Shown in pieces: positions 33,943-45,254 of a stretch of DNA of 64,000 nucleotides. This DNA comes from Megaustenia siamemsis (taxonomy: Eukaryota; Mollusca; Gastropoda; Stylommatophora; Ariophantidae). A model generated the notes under the pieces. The model had not been told where the DNA came from. It saw only the letters and a program-made list of their open reading frames with translations, and did not search any database. Made by a program: the position numbers and the translations under genes. Numbering within the stretch: position 1 is the first letter of the stretch; each line of letters starts with the position of its first letter. Location: assembly GCA_032433765.1 (NCBI GenBank), contig JAVIAB010000024.1:14252126-14316125 (forward strand), given 5' to 3'.

Positions 33943-34200
33943 GTAGTAAAAGTAAAGAGCCCCCGTCACGCCAAGTGGCGTATAGGGAATATGATGTTAG
34001 TGACCATAAATTTTAGAGACCTTCAGCACATGATTTTTGGGGTAAAATGGTCGGTATTACGCCCGTGCCGCTTTACTTTCCCAGAAAAAAATCCGGTACC
34101 CATTTAAGACTTGGTGAACCTGGAAGCCTTCGGTTGGGATCGAACCCTACCCCTTATCCATTGTAGCCCAATCCATTAAGCACTGAGCTATCGCGGCTCC
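33943..34200 (-). mobile_element. SINE1 copy 4 with target duplication
   Basis: Complete inverted copy, from the tail (ACGCCAAGTGGCGT) to the head end (GAGCTATCGCGGCTCC). CACTCAATAATG is duplicated at 33931-33942 and 34201-34212, inside the tail of LINE B6, so SINE1 entered after B6. Confidence 0.9.
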
Positions 34201-34212
34201 CACTCAATAATG

Positions 34213-35029
34213 ATGATTATCCTAAAGTGACATACTCTATATCTTAACCGACCGCCAGAAAAAAAAATTCCTACGAAACTTCTAAATCCCAACTCTCTCG
34301 CCGATATACTTTATTCCCGAACCCATTCCGCGGCCTTTTTGCGTTCTCTCCCCGCAATTACAAATAAAGATTGCCCTGTATTGGATTGCCATGGCAAACC
34401 TGACCGACTCATCTCATTGATGTCCCATGCACGCACCCTAGCGGTGTCAAATCAGCACCTGACCGCCGTTATAGAGGTCTCAGTTCTCAAGCCACAATGA
34501 TTACCGATGTTGTCGTCGGCGCTCACATTATCGTCACGGAAATCTCATCACTCTCCACACACCGACATTTTTGGGGGGTTTAAATCGTCGCCGAAATGAA
34601 GGAAAGAGTTGGGCGGGGGTGAAGGATGTTATCCCAGCCTCGAAGTGAAGGCCGTGTCATGAATATGTTAATTTGTCTGGATTTCCATTGGCTGTTTATT
34701 TGTCTTGTTTTCCTATTGTCAGATAATCTTGAAAACAGTCGAGGTGCGATCGAGGGTATGTGGATAGAGTGATCGATTTGTTGAATGCAGACAGATCTGG
34801 TTAAGGGATGGATAGATTGATGGAGACAAGAAGGCAGATGAGAGAGAAGACAATTAAATGGGGAAGACAAGCGAAATGTCCGATAGAGTAATAAGAAACC
34901 CTTAATGGCAGACAGACAGCAGATGACAAAATGAAAGTACAGAGGGATAAAATCAAATACCGAATGGGCAACCAGGAAGTACAAGAAAAAAACGTAATAA
35001 AAAGAAATAAAATCAACAGAAGGGGTATA
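34213..35029. other. Non-repetitive stretch, then degenerate G-rich repeats
   Basis: 34213-34620 is the least repetitive and most GC-balanced part of the window. I see no splice-bounded open frame, though a conserved non-coding element is possible. From about 34740 on, GATAGA/GACAGA words increase, as a diverged margin of the arrays that follow. Confidence 0.4.
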
Positions 35030-35112
35030 ATTGAGGTACAGAATACAGATTGAGGTACAGAATACAGATTGAGGTACAGAATACAGATTGAGGTACAGAA
35101 TACAGATTGAGG
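35030..35112. repeat. Minisatellite, 19-bp unit, four to five copies
   Basis: Unit TTGAGGTACAGAATACAGA in perfect copies. Confidence 0.95.
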
Positions 35113-37270
35113 TAAATGGATAGACAAAGGGGGCAAGCAGTTGCAGGCTATGGGACAGACCGAGGGACAGAGAGATGGAGGAATGTATATAAACTATGGG
35201 ATAGAATGATGGAGGTAAGTAGATAAACTATGGGACAGACCGAGGGACAGAGAGATGGAGGAACGTATATAAACTATGGGATAGAATGATGGAGGTAAGT
35301 AGATAAACTATGGGACAGACCGAGGGACAGAGAGATGGAGGAATGTATATAAACTATGGGATAGAATGATGGAGGTAAGTAGATAAACTATGGGACAGAC
35401 CGAGGGACAGAGAGATGGAGGAATGTATATAAACTATGGGATAGAATGATGGAGGTAAGTAGATAAACTATGGGACAGACCGAGGGACAGAGAGATGGAG
35501 GAATGTATATAAACTATGGGATAGAATGATGGAGGTAAGTAGATAAACTATGGGACAGACCGAGGGACAGAGAGATGGAGGAATGTATATAAACTATGGG
35601 ATAGAATGATGGAGGTAAGTAGATAAACTATGGGACAGACCGAGGGACAGAGAGATGGAGGAATGTATATAAACTATGGGATAGAATGATGGAGGTAAGT
35701 AGATAAACTATGGGACAGACCGAGGGACAGAGAGATGGAGGAATGTATATAAACTATGGGATAGAATGATGGAGGTAAGTAGATAAACTATGGGACAGAC
35801 CGAGGGACAGAGAGATGGAGGAATGTATATAAACTATGGGATAGAATGATGGAGGTAAGTAGATAAACTATGGGACAGACCGAGGGACAGAGAGATGGAG
35901 GAATGTATATAAACTATGGGACAGACCGAGGGACAGAGAGATGGAGGAATGTATATAAACTATGGGATAGAATGATGGAGGAATGTATATAAACTATGGG
36001 ACAGACCGAGGGACAGAGAGATGGAGGAATGTATATAAACTATGGGATAGAATGATGGAGGAATGTATATAAACTATGGGACAGACCGAGGGACAGAGAG
36101 ATGGAGGAATGTATATAAACTATGGGACAGACCGAGGGACAGAGAGATGGAGGAATGTATATAAACTATTGGACAGACCGAGGGACAGAGAGATGGAGGA
36201 ATGTATATAAACTATGGGACAGACCGAGGGACAGAGAGATGGAGGAATGTATATAAACTATGGGACAGACCGAGGGACAGAGAGATGGAGGAATGTATAT
36301 AAACTATGGGACAGACCGAGGGACAGAGAGATGGAGGAATGTATATAAACTATGGGACAGACCGAGGGACAGAGAGATGGAGGAATGTATATAAACTATG
36401 GGACAGACCGAGGGACAGAGAGATGGAGGAATGTATATAAACTATGGGACAGACCGAGGGACAGAGAGATGGAGGAATGTATATAAACTATGGGATAGAA
36501 TGATGGAGGTAAGTAGATAAACTATGGGACAGACCGAGGGACAGAGAGATGGAGGAATGTATATAAACTATGGGATAGAATGATGGAGGTAAGTAGATAA
36601 ACTATGGGACAGACCGAGGGACAGAGAGATGGAGGAATGTATATAAACTATGGGATAGAATGATGGAGGTAAGTAGATAAACTATGGGACAGACCGAGGG
36701 ACAGAGAGATGGAGGAATGTATATAAACTATGGGATAGACCGAGGGACAGAGAGATGGAGGAATGTATATAAACTATGGGACAGACCGAGGGACAGAGAG
36801 ATGGAGGAATGTATATAAACTATGGGATAGAATGATGGAGGTAAGTAGATAAACTATGGGACAGACCGAGGGACAGAGAGATGGAGGAATGTATATAAAC
36901 TATGGGATAGAATGATGGAGGTAAGTAGATAAACTATGGGACAGACCGAGGGACAGAGAGATGGAGGAATGTATATAAACTATGGGATAGAATGATGGAG
37001 GTAAGTAGATAAACTATGGGACAGACCGAGGGACAGAGAGATGGAGGAATGTATATAAACTATGGGATAGAATGATGGAGGTAAGTAGATAAACTATGGG
37101 ACAGACCGAGGGACAGAGAGATGGAGGAATGTATATAAACTATGGGATAGAATGATGGAGGTAAGTAGATAAACTATGGGACAGACCGAGGGACAGAGAG
37201 ATGGAGGAATGTATATAAACTATGGGATAGAATGATGGAGGTAAGTAGATAAACTATGGGACAGAGAAAT
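35113..37270. repeat. Composite minisatellite, 80-bp (46 + 34) higher-order unit
   Basis: A 46-bp half (ACAGACCGAGGGACAGAGAG) alternates with a related 34-bp half (ATAGAATGATGGAGGTAAGT), both starting ACTATGGGA. In the centre (about 35900-36480) the 46-bp half occurs mostly alone. Units are nearly identical over 2.1 kb, so homogenisation is recent. Confidence 0.97.
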
Positions 37271-37870
37271 TAAGGTAAGTAGATGAAATTTAGGGATAGA
37301 TGGGTTTAGGTAAGTAGATGAAATTTAGGGATAGATGGGTTTAGGTAAGTAGATAAAGTGTGGGATAGATTGGTAGAGGTAAGTTGATGAACTGTAAGGA
37401 TGGATGGAACGAGGTAAGTTGATGAACTGTAAGGATGGATGGGTAGAGATAAGTTGATGAACTGTAAGGATGGATGGATAGAGATAAGTTGATGAACTGT
37501 AAGGATGGATGGGTAGAGATAAGTTGATGAACTGTAAGGATGGATGGGTAGAGATAAGTTGATGAACTGTAAGGATGGATGGGTAGAGATAAGTAGATGA
37601 ACTGTAAGGATGGATGGGTAGAGATAAGTTGATGAACTGTAAGGATGGATGGGTAGAGATAAGTAGATGAACTGTGGGATAGATGGGTAGAGATAAGTAG
37701 ATAAACTGTGGGATAGTGAAATTGAGGTAAGTAGATAAACTGTGGGATAGTCAAATTGAGGTAAGTAGATAAACTGTGCGGTAGATGTGCAGAGATAAGT
37801 AGATAAACTGTGGGATAGTGAAATTAAGGTAAGTAGATAAACTGTGGGAAAGTGAAATTGAGGTAAGTTA
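37271..37870. repeat. Minisatellite, about 35-bp unit, diverged
   Basis: Units such as AACTGTAAGGATGGATGGGT followed by AGAGATAAGTTGATG. They are related to the 34-bp half of the preceding array (shared GGTAAGTAGATAAACT) but far more diverged. Confidence 0.92.
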
Positions 37871-38428
37871 TACAGGCGGTGGGATAGAAAGATGTTGATA
37901 TGAAAACTGAGTTAAAAAGACAGGCAGATGGAAACAAATAGATATTAGAAATGATAGAAAATTACATTGAATGTAAAATCTCTCCTGTTGCCTTGCTGTT
38001 GTAATATCGTGACATATATGTGGATGAGGGTCTAATTGAATTCCTAACTCTCCTTGTCCGATATTCTTCTGTCAATCTGTTTCCCCCTTGTCTGTCTCCG
38101 GGATTAAGTTCATTTTCTCCACATTGAAATGCCAAAGGTGCCGGCCGCTTCAAACACAGCACTGATGTCTTCATATCAAACTGAATAATCTCCTTCCATC
38201 AGGATATGCACACGAATATCTTAGAATCCATCCTAATGTTGCTTTGCGTATTGAAGATTATATATTAAATTGGCTGTGTTTGAGTTAAGAAGATAAACAA
38301 TGGTCTTAATATCTTATCTGATATTAATCATATTATTTATCCAACATATACACAGAAAATATCACATGACACTTCAGAGAGTGAAAAATTAAGGATAAAT
38401 ATATCACGCTTATGAATGTAGATAATAA
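37871..38428. other. Unique spacer
   Basis: No repeat or gene recognised. A 70-codon minus frame at about 37.96-38.17 kb lacks recognisable motifs. Confidence 0.4.
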
Positions 38429-38682
38429 AAGTAAAAAGGCACGTCATGCCAAGTGACGTATAGGGAATATGGTGTATTTGACCATAATTTTTACTGATCA
38501 ACTCCGCACATTATTTTTGGGGCAATGTGGTCGGCATTACATCCGTGCCGCTTTACTTTCCAAGAAAAAATCTGGTACCCATTAAAGGCTGGGTGAACTG
38601 AGGCCGTCGGTTGGGATCGAACCCTACCACTTGTACTTTATAGTCCAGTTCACTAAACACTGAACAATCACGGCTCCCCCCT
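38429..38682 (-). mobile_element. SINE1 copy 5
   Basis: Complete but diverged inverted copy. The head end reads CAATCACGGCTCCC. AATGTAG at 38415-38421 and 38684-38690 may be the target duplication. Confidence 0.85.
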
Positions 38683-38837
38683 TAATGTAGGTCATGCATT
38701 AACAGAAATACAATACGATGATAGATAGTACAGCACTATAATCCCGTCTGACTAAGCGGCACATAGAAACTGCCTTTTAATTTTTAATTTTTTTTTTTTT
38801 TACATTTTTGTTAGGTATTTAACCTGGATGGATCTAT

Positions 38838-39182
38838 CTGGTAGATCTATAAAAGAATAGGTAGAATTGAATGGAAAGAAAAGAAAACAAACGATGAAGT
38901 TTTAAAACAACTAAAAAATGAAAAGAACTACTAAACACAATTAGAACAAGACAAATTAAATTTTGGGGCATGTTAAAAGACACAACAGCCTAAAAAAAGT
39001 AATATTGCAATGGAAAATACCAGGAAAAAGAGGCAGAGGCAGACCAAGACTAATATGGACGAGTTACATCAAAATATGGACAAGTCAACCTATGACAATC
39101 TGCACCATCAAAGCAAGAGACAGAGTGGAATGGCGCTCCATGGTAGCCAACCTCCAATGCGGAGACGACACTCAATGATGAT
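38838..39182 (+). mobile_element. LINE family B 3' end (B7)
   Basis: Encodes SIKE-like IGRIEWKEKKTNDEVLKQLK in one frame and, after a shift, VILQWKIPGKRGRGRPRLIW to RVEWRSMVANLQCGDDTQ, with stop TGA in an ATGATGATG tail. Confidence 0.82.
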
Positions 39183-39184
39183 GA

Positions 39185-39292
39185 TTTAACCTAATTTCTT
39201 TAGACTTCCATATGTTTCCCAGTGCAACAAACACTCCTCTTGATTTTTATATCCTTATTTTGGTATCATTCTTTGTTCCTCCCTCTTTGTCT
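39185..39292 (-). mobile_element. LINE family G internal piece (G3)
   Basis: Matches the 5' part of G2 (TTTAACCTAATTTC, then CCCAGTGCAACRAA and CTTATTTTGGTATC). It lies between the tails of B7 and E2. Confidence 0.65.
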
Positions 39293-39295
39293 ATA

Positions 39296-39790
39296 TTCAT
39301 CATCATGTGCCATACCGGTTGGCGTAGGTGATCATGTCCCTCCACAATCTTCTATCTACAGTGCATCGTATCAGTTCTGTTGTTGACTGTTTTCCATTCC
39401 ATGACACCAAGCTATCCAGTATTTTCTCTCTTTGTTGTCCGCGATCTCTCTTTCCTTTTATTTTGCCAGTTGTAACCAAGTATTCCACCTTTCCTCTTCT
39501 CATGATGTGCCCGAAAAATGTTGATTGCTTCTTTCTGATGTTTTTTAAGAGCTCCCTTTTTGTGTGGCCTTTTTCAGAACTTCCTCATTGGTCTTTTTAG
39601 CTGTCCAGGGAACTTTCAACATTCTTCTGAGAAATCCCATCTCTGTGGCCTCTAATCGTCTTTTCATTTGTTTGTCTACTGTCCATGATTCACTTCCATA
39701 GGTCAGAATTGGTTCTAGATAGCACCGATGAACTCTCTTTCTCATTTTTATTGACAGATTTGTTGCATAAGATAATTTTCATTTTCTGAA
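39296..39790 (-). mobile_element. LINE family E 3' end (E2)
   Basis: Minus strand. It has YLEPILTYGSESWTVDKQMK, RRLEATEMGFLRRML, a VPWTAKKTNEEVLK block, VEYLVTTGKIKGKRDRG, and ends in YANRYGT with tandem in-frame TGA codons in the tail. One frameshift after KKATQKGSS. Family E is a sister of D by block order and sequence. Confidence 0.85.
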
Positions 39791-39864
39791 ATGCCATTGT
39801 CTATATTACTGGGAAATACTACGATATTAGACCATATTACTGAACTACGAAACATGTGGAAATC

Positions 39865-40548
39865 CTAAGAAATTAGGTTAAAAACAAAAATAAAAAAATT
39901 TTCAGCTCCAATGTTACGTCAGTCCTATTATATGGCTTAGAAACAATTAAAACAAATAAAAATGACAATCATGAAGATGCAGACTTTCATTAATGGATGA
40001 TTGCGCAAAATAAAAGGATGGAAATTGCAGGACAAAATCACTAACATAGAATTATGGTAAAGTACAAGTCAAATACCAGTGGGTAGGGAGATACAGCGAA
40101 GACGATGGCGCTGGATAGGACACACACTGCGGAAACCAATTGAGAGTATTACACAACAGGATCTTTTCTGGAATCACCAGGGGAAAAGACAAAGAGAAAG
40201 ACTAACGTATTCTTTGAAAAAGACAGATATAAACAAAGATGAAGATAATGGGGAAGACATGGAGTGATCTTAAAAGAATGGCAAGAAACAGAACGGCTTG
40301 GAAAGTGTTTGTTGAAGACCTATGCTCCACAGGGAGCTGAAAGTGTTTGTTGAAGACCTATGCTCCACAGGGAGCTGAAAGTGTTTGTTAAAGAAATATG
40401 CTCCACAGGGAGCTGAACGTGATTGTTGAAGACCTATGCTACACAGAGAGCTGAACGTGTTTGTTGAAGACCTATGATCCACGGGGAGCTGAAAGTGTTT
40501 GTTGAAGACCTATGATCCACAGGGAGCTGAACGGTAGAAGAAGAAGAC
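39865..40548 (+). mobile_element. LINE family G with terminal 38-bp amplification (G4)
   Basis: Starts at the SVLLYGLET block, then the NGCLR-equivalent, WIGHTLRKPIESITQQDLFW and the DMEW region. The last 38 bp of the element (GAAAGTGTTTGTTGAAGACC to GGGAGCT) then repeat about six times (40301-40527) before the GGTAGAAGAAGAAGA tail. Units differ slightly (TATGATCC, ACACAGAG). Confidence 0.87.
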
Positions 40549-40585
40549 ATTGCTATTGGAGGTTCAACGCAATATTGACAAACAA

Positions 40586-40591
<6 letters not shown>

Positions 40592-40629
<38 letters not shown>
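40592..40629. repeat. (TA)n microsatellite
   Basis: TA run immediately left of the D5 tail. Confidence 0.95.
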
Positions 40630-40631
<2 letters not shown>

Positions 40632-41160
40632 CATCATCAAGAACCGGGGTGCTGGCGTAGGTGAGACATGTCTTTCCACAACATTCGATCTCGACAGTTA
40701 TTTATCATTTCTGTTGTTGACCTTCTGCCAAGCCATTCTCTTAAGCTGTCTGGTATCTTTTCTGTTTGCTTTCCTTTGTCTCTTCGTTCCACAATGTTTC
40801 CAGTTGTTACAATATATTCCAGCTGTTCTCTTCTCATTACATGGCCAAAAAAATGATGATTGTTTCTTCCTAATATTGGAAATTAGCTCTCTTTTTGCTT
40901 GTCCTCTTTCAGAACGTTTTCATTACTCTTCTTAGCTGTCCATGGTATTCTCAACATTCTTCTGTAAAACCACATTTCTACAGCCTCCAGTGATCTTTTT
41001 TGTCTGTTGTCCTATTGTCCATAATTCACATCCATATGTTAAGACTGGCTCCACATAACATTTAAGAACTCTTTTTCTTGTTTCTATGGTCAAAAATGGA
41101 TTGCATAGTAATTTTCTCATTTTTTTTAGAAAGCTGCTTTTGCTTGAGCCATATACAAAA
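40630..41160 (-). mobile_element. LINE family D 3' end (D5)
   Basis: Minus strand. One frame is open for about 95 codons over KMRKLLCNPFLTIETRKRVL, CYVEPVLTYGCELWTIGQQ and the MWFYRR-equivalent, and another covers MRREQLEYIVTTGNI to the end. Frame changes between the two. Confidence 0.83.
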
Positions 41161-41540
41161 TTTATATAAGAACATAAATATAGTCTAGGACGAGCTTTCA
41201 TGTTTATCCTGCTTTGCCGCGACATGGCATTACACGTTCTTTCATGTTTATTCTTATTATGTGAGCTATATTAATATGTCACGGAACCATTTTTGTATTG
41301 TTATTTTAAAGAATGCATATCTGACCAGAAGGGCATCTGTATAACTATTTAATTAACATACATTGATTCTGTGTCGCTGGAGAGGTGCTAGAATTGTGCT
41401 GCACTGACCTAATCACAGGGAGACGGTTTCGTCTGTTATCTTGACACTGAACTCCATCACGAGTGAAGAGTGTCTGAAAACATGACAATCCCATTGTCTT
41501 AAACGGTTGATCATATACCTAGAGTGTAGATTGCTTTCTT
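41161..41540. other. Unique spacer
   Basis: Nothing recognised. Confidence 0.4.
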
Positions 41541-41640
41541 GCGTTCGCCTGATGATTAAAGGAATATATCTCTTCATCGTCCGGTCTTAGAAGGATGTTA
41601 AGTGGGCGTGTCTGTGTTGTGTTTTGCAATGACGTCTGAT
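41541..41640 (+). mobile_element. Interspersed repeat T, fragment (T2)
   Basis: Shares GTTCGCCTGATGATT and AAGGATGTTAAGTGGGCG with T1. It is cut off on the right where the 30-bp array starts. Confidence 0.6.
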
Positions 41641-42370
41641 TATATACCCTTGAACGTAGATGAAGTTTGATCATATACTTAGAACCTAGACGACGTTTGA
41701 TCATATATATATATAGAACCAAGAGGACGTTTGATCATATACATAGAACCTAGACGACGTTTGATCATATATACATATAGAACCAAGAGGACGTTTGATC
41801 ATATACATAGAACCTAGACGACGTTTGATCATATATATATATAGAACCAAGAGGACGTTTGATCATATACTTAGAACCTAGACGACGTTTGATCATATAT
41901 ATATATAGAACCAAGAGGACGTTTGATCATATACATAGAACCTAGACGACGTTTGATCATATACTTAGAACCCAGAGGACGTTTGATCATATACATAGTA
42001 CCTAGGGGACGTTTGATCATATACCTAGAACCTAGACGACGTTTGATCATATACATAGTACCTAGGGGACGTTTGATCATATACCTAGAACCTAGACGAC
42101 GTTTGATCATATACATAGTACCTAGGGGACGTTTGATCATATACCTAGAACCTAGACGACGTTTGATCATATACATAGTACCTAGGGGACGTTTGATCAT
42201 ATACCTAGAACCAAGAGGACGCTCGATCATATACATAGAACCTAAACGACGTTTGATCATATACCTAGGACCTACACGACTTTTGATCATAAACATAGAA
42301 CCTAGAGGATGTTTGATCATAAACATAGAACCTAAAGGACGTTTGATCATAAACACAGAACCTAAAGAAC
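41640..42370. repeat. Minisatellite, 30-bp unit, about 24 copies
   Basis: Core GACGTTTGATCATATACMTA plus GAACCTAGAC or GTACCTAGGG. It has two alternating unit types in the middle (60-bp dimer) and a longer form with a TA run on the left. Both strands stay open (170-194 codons) because the 30-bp unit lacks stops, so these are not genes. Confidence 0.96.
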
Positions 42371-42371
42371 G

Positions 42372-43085
42372 TTTTGGAGTCTCGGTGGCTGAGTACTTGT
42401 GTACTCGCTTCCTGATCATCAAGGTCAAAATTTGATTCCCAGAAGTTGCGGACATATTTCTGACCGCCAGGATTCAGAATTTACCTAGTCTCTAGCAATG
42501 GGTGCCACCAATTTCCTGGGAAATAAATGCGGCGTGGCGTGATACCGACCATATCATCGTCGTGTCTCATTTCCATTGCAAAATATTGCATTCAACACAT
42601 CTTGTCTAAAAGAATCTTTGTCTCTAGCAAGATCTCCATTTTTATCTGTTGGCAGATTCAAGGTCACGATGATGTCTTGAAACCACCTTCGTCTTGGTCT
42701 GCCCCTGAAGCACAGTCCAGGAACCATGCCTTCTATTATTTTTCTTTTTATCCCGTTGTGTATTTTGACGTGGCCATATTAGTAACTTAATTTTCTCTCT
42801 ATAATGGTGTTTATAAGCCAGTGCTTATTAATTTTTAAATATTTCAATACAATTTTGTTTATATTTCAATTGTCTTCATTGCAGTGTTTTCATTATCAAG
42901 GTATCGTAAGGATTTTTATGTTGCATTTTGTTTCCAATGGATCGATATTCTTCCTTGCTGTTTGTGAGATTATCCATGATTCACAACCGTAGATACCGAC
43001 CACAACACCCAAAAACGTGCCGTTGTCATAGACAAATATGATCGCTGCCAACATATTCTCCGTACATCTAGTAAAGCGTGGAGGG
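42372..43085 (+). mobile_element. SINE2 copy split by LINE K (SINE2b)
   Basis: The head GGTGGCTGAGTACTTGTGTA differs from SINE1, and the B box is weak (AAATTTGATTCCC). The body (AATGGGTGCCACCAATTTCC) runs to GATACCGACCA, where LINE K2 intervenes. The 3' part resumes with CAACACCCAAAAACGTGCCG and the terminal CATCTAGTAAAGCGTGGAGG. Confidence 0.78.
42552..42991 (-). mobile_element. LINE family K 3' end with 11-bp target duplication (K2)
   Basis: The minus strand reads GCESWIIS, then with a break GHVKIHNGIKRKIIEGMVPG, RGRPRRRWFQDIIVTLNL, and DLARDKDSFRQDVLNAIFC, ending in CGACGATGA with in-frame TGA. GATACCGACCA flanks it at 42541-42551 and 42992-43002. The DLARD to IFC block, which is amplified in K1, is single here. 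Confidence 0.88.
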
Positions 43086-43087
43086 AC

Positions 43088-43302
43088 ATTTGACTTACAA
43101 GACGTTTAGCGCAACAAGAAGGCACTTGTACATGAAGGAGTACGGTTCGATCCTGCTTCGAACCATATATTGTTCTTTGTTTTGTTTTTTTATTTTGTTA
43201 ATTATTAGTGGGGCTCAGAAACATTGAGAAGAACATTGATGAGAGAGGCAAGAGCAGCAGGAATCGGCTCCCTCAATGAGATAGAGCTACTTGCATAGTA
43301 AA
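43088..43302 (+). mobile_element. SINE-M, tRNA-like head joined to a LINE I tail (M1)
   Basis: The B box GGTTCGATCC lies in a short tRNA-like head. After a T-rich linker comes the family I coding tail (equivalent to TLRRTLMREARAAGIGSLNE), not translated here. It is truncated at the SINE1 that follows. Its full relative lies at 63.0 kb. Confidence 0.7.
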
Positions 43303-43304
43303 AA

Positions 43305-43520
43305 AAAAAAGTAAAGTACCCCCGTCACGCCAAGTGGCGTATAGGGAAATATGGTGTTAGTGACAATAAATTTTACAGGCCCTCGGCACATGATTTTTGG
43401 GGTAATGTGGTCGGTACTACGCCCGTGCCGCTTTACTTTCCGAGAAAAAAAAATCCGGTACCTATTAAAGGGTGGGTGAACGGGAAGCCATCGGTTGGGA
43501 TCGAACCCTACCTCTTGTCC
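43305..43520 (-). mobile_element. SINE1 copy 6, head truncated
   Basis: Inverted copy with an A-rich start, tail palindrome, body and B box (GGGATCGAACCC). The A-box end is missing after CCTCTTGTCC. Confidence 0.85.
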
Positions 43521-43639
43521 AAGCAGACACTTGACGGCGGGGAATAGACCTGGTGAGCCCTGCTTTGTCAACATATGTTTCACAGTTGTTTATCAATGCA
43601 ACTTTAGTTCATTGGTATCTTTCAATGACCATCAAATAC

Positions 43640-43831
43640 ACATACGATGGATTGGTTAGCCTGGAGGCAAGACGCCGGTCACGAGAAAGAAGGTTGTGAG
43701 TTCAAATCCCGACTACACTAGATGGGATTTTTAATATGTGACTGCTCTCTGCGGCAACCACCCCTGGTCTCAGCAGCGAAAGCCGCCTTGAAGCGTCGAA
43801 TACTCATGGACGGAAAATATATGAGTACATC
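43640..43831 (+). mobile_element. SINE-P copy 1
   Basis: The tRNA-like head has TTAGCCTGGAGGCAAGACGC and B box GAGTTCAAATCCC. The body (CTCTGCGGCAACCACCCC, then AAGCGTCGAATACTCATGGA) matches the inverted copy at 58.2 kb. The 33-bp array starts where the 3' end should be. Confidence 0.75.
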
Positions 43832-44235
43832 CGAAGTTAACACGCAAAATTCAGTTCCTAGTCTCTACGTTAACACGCAAAATTCAGTTCCTAGTCTCTA
43901 CGTTAACACGCAAAATTCAGTTCCTAGTCTCTACGTTAACACGCAAAATTCAGTTCCTAGTCTCTACGTTAACACGCAAAATTCAGTTCCTAGTCTCTAA
44001 GTTAACACGCAAAATTCAGTTCCTAGTCTCTAAGTTAACACGCAAAATTCAGTTCCTAGTCTCTACGTTAACACGCAAAATTCAGTTCCTAGTCTCTACG
44101 TTAACACGCAAAATTCAGTTCCTAGTCTCTACGTTAACACGCAAAATTCAGTTCCTAGTCTCTACGTTAACACGCAAAATTCAGTTCCTAGTCTCTACGT
44201 TAACACGCAAAATTCAGTTCCTAGTCTCTACGGAC
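43832..44235. repeat. Minisatellite, 33-bp unit, about 12 copies
   Basis: Core AACACGCAAAATTCAGTTCC. The units are almost perfect. It is attached to the 3' end of SINE-P copy 1 and is absent from copy 2. Confidence 0.96.
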
Positions 44236-44279
44236 TTCTCCAGATGTGTAAGGCGGTAAAAATAAAAATACACATGTGT

Positions 44280-45040
44280 ATTCTATTATAAATGCAAGAA
44301 TGTTCCACAGCTTTGGCAAACTCATAGAAAGTTCCTGAAACAACACGAAACTAACACTGAAGACCAAACTCTTAATATATCAAACGTGTGTGCTTAGCAC
44401 ACTATTATATGGATCTGAAACCTGGACAACATACTCAAATCACGAAAAACACTAAATATCTTCCACATATGAGGAATTTAAAAAAATATTATGCGATGTC
44501 TCCGCAGAATAAGGAATCTCAAATGGCAGGGCAAACTAACCAACTTAGCAGTCCTGCTATGTGCTAAGACCCCAACAATTATGTCGCTGCTCAGAAGTCG
44601 AAGGCTAAGATGGCTGGGGCACATCCAGAGAATGGAAGAAAACCCCACACCTAAGCAAATACTATATGGTGAACAAATACACGGAAAAAAGACAAATCGG
44701 CAGACCTAAACTACGATATAGAGATATCTGTAAATCATCTCTGAATGCCTTGTCCATCTGTGAAAATGACTGGGAACATCTGGGAAATGATCGCACATCA
44801 TGGAGAACATGTATAAGGAATGGTATAACATCTTTTGAGGCTGGACTACGGCAAAACATAGAAGAGAAAAGACTCATGAAAAAAGGAAAACCCCTGACTT
44901 GTTCATTCTGTGACCGTATGGTTTTGTCAAACATTGGTAGAATCAACCAGGAGAGAAGCTGTTCGACAAAAACAAAGCCTAAAAAAATACACAATAGCCT
45001 CCACTACACCGTCTGACAAGACGAAAAGGGCCAAATATAC
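44280..45040 (+). mobile_element. LINE family H C-terminus with zinc-finger-like tail (H1)
   Basis: With frame breaks: SFGKLI, VLSTLLYGSETWTTYS, MRCLRRIRNLKWQGKLTN, RRLRWLGHIQRMEENPTPKQ, then shifted IGRPKLRYRDICKSSLNALS and ENDWEHLGNDRTSWRTCI. It closes with a C-X2-C-X12-Q-X3-C arrangement (from TCSFCDRM), i.e. the CCHC-type finger of some LINEs with Gln in place of His. The polymerase domain is missing. Confidence 0.82.
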
Positions 45041-45254
45041 ATGCAAGGCGATGAGAGGAAGCATGCATCTTAAAAATTAAACTTTTTTATTTTGGTAAAA
45101 AATAGAACAATGCTTCCTCCAAAACAATCAGATTTGCCCACGGTTGGCTTTTTAGTTAGGAGTCGTCAAGTACTAAAGTATCATTCATACATGAATATTT
45201 ATTTCACTACAGCCAAAAATGTCACTTTTTGTGTTTGGTGTCAAAAACTGAAAT

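Noticed and set aside
41871..42455. A 194-codon minus frame and a 170-codon plus frame over the same DNA
   Set aside because: The 30-bp unit is a multiple of three and stop-free on both strands; no similarity to proteins.
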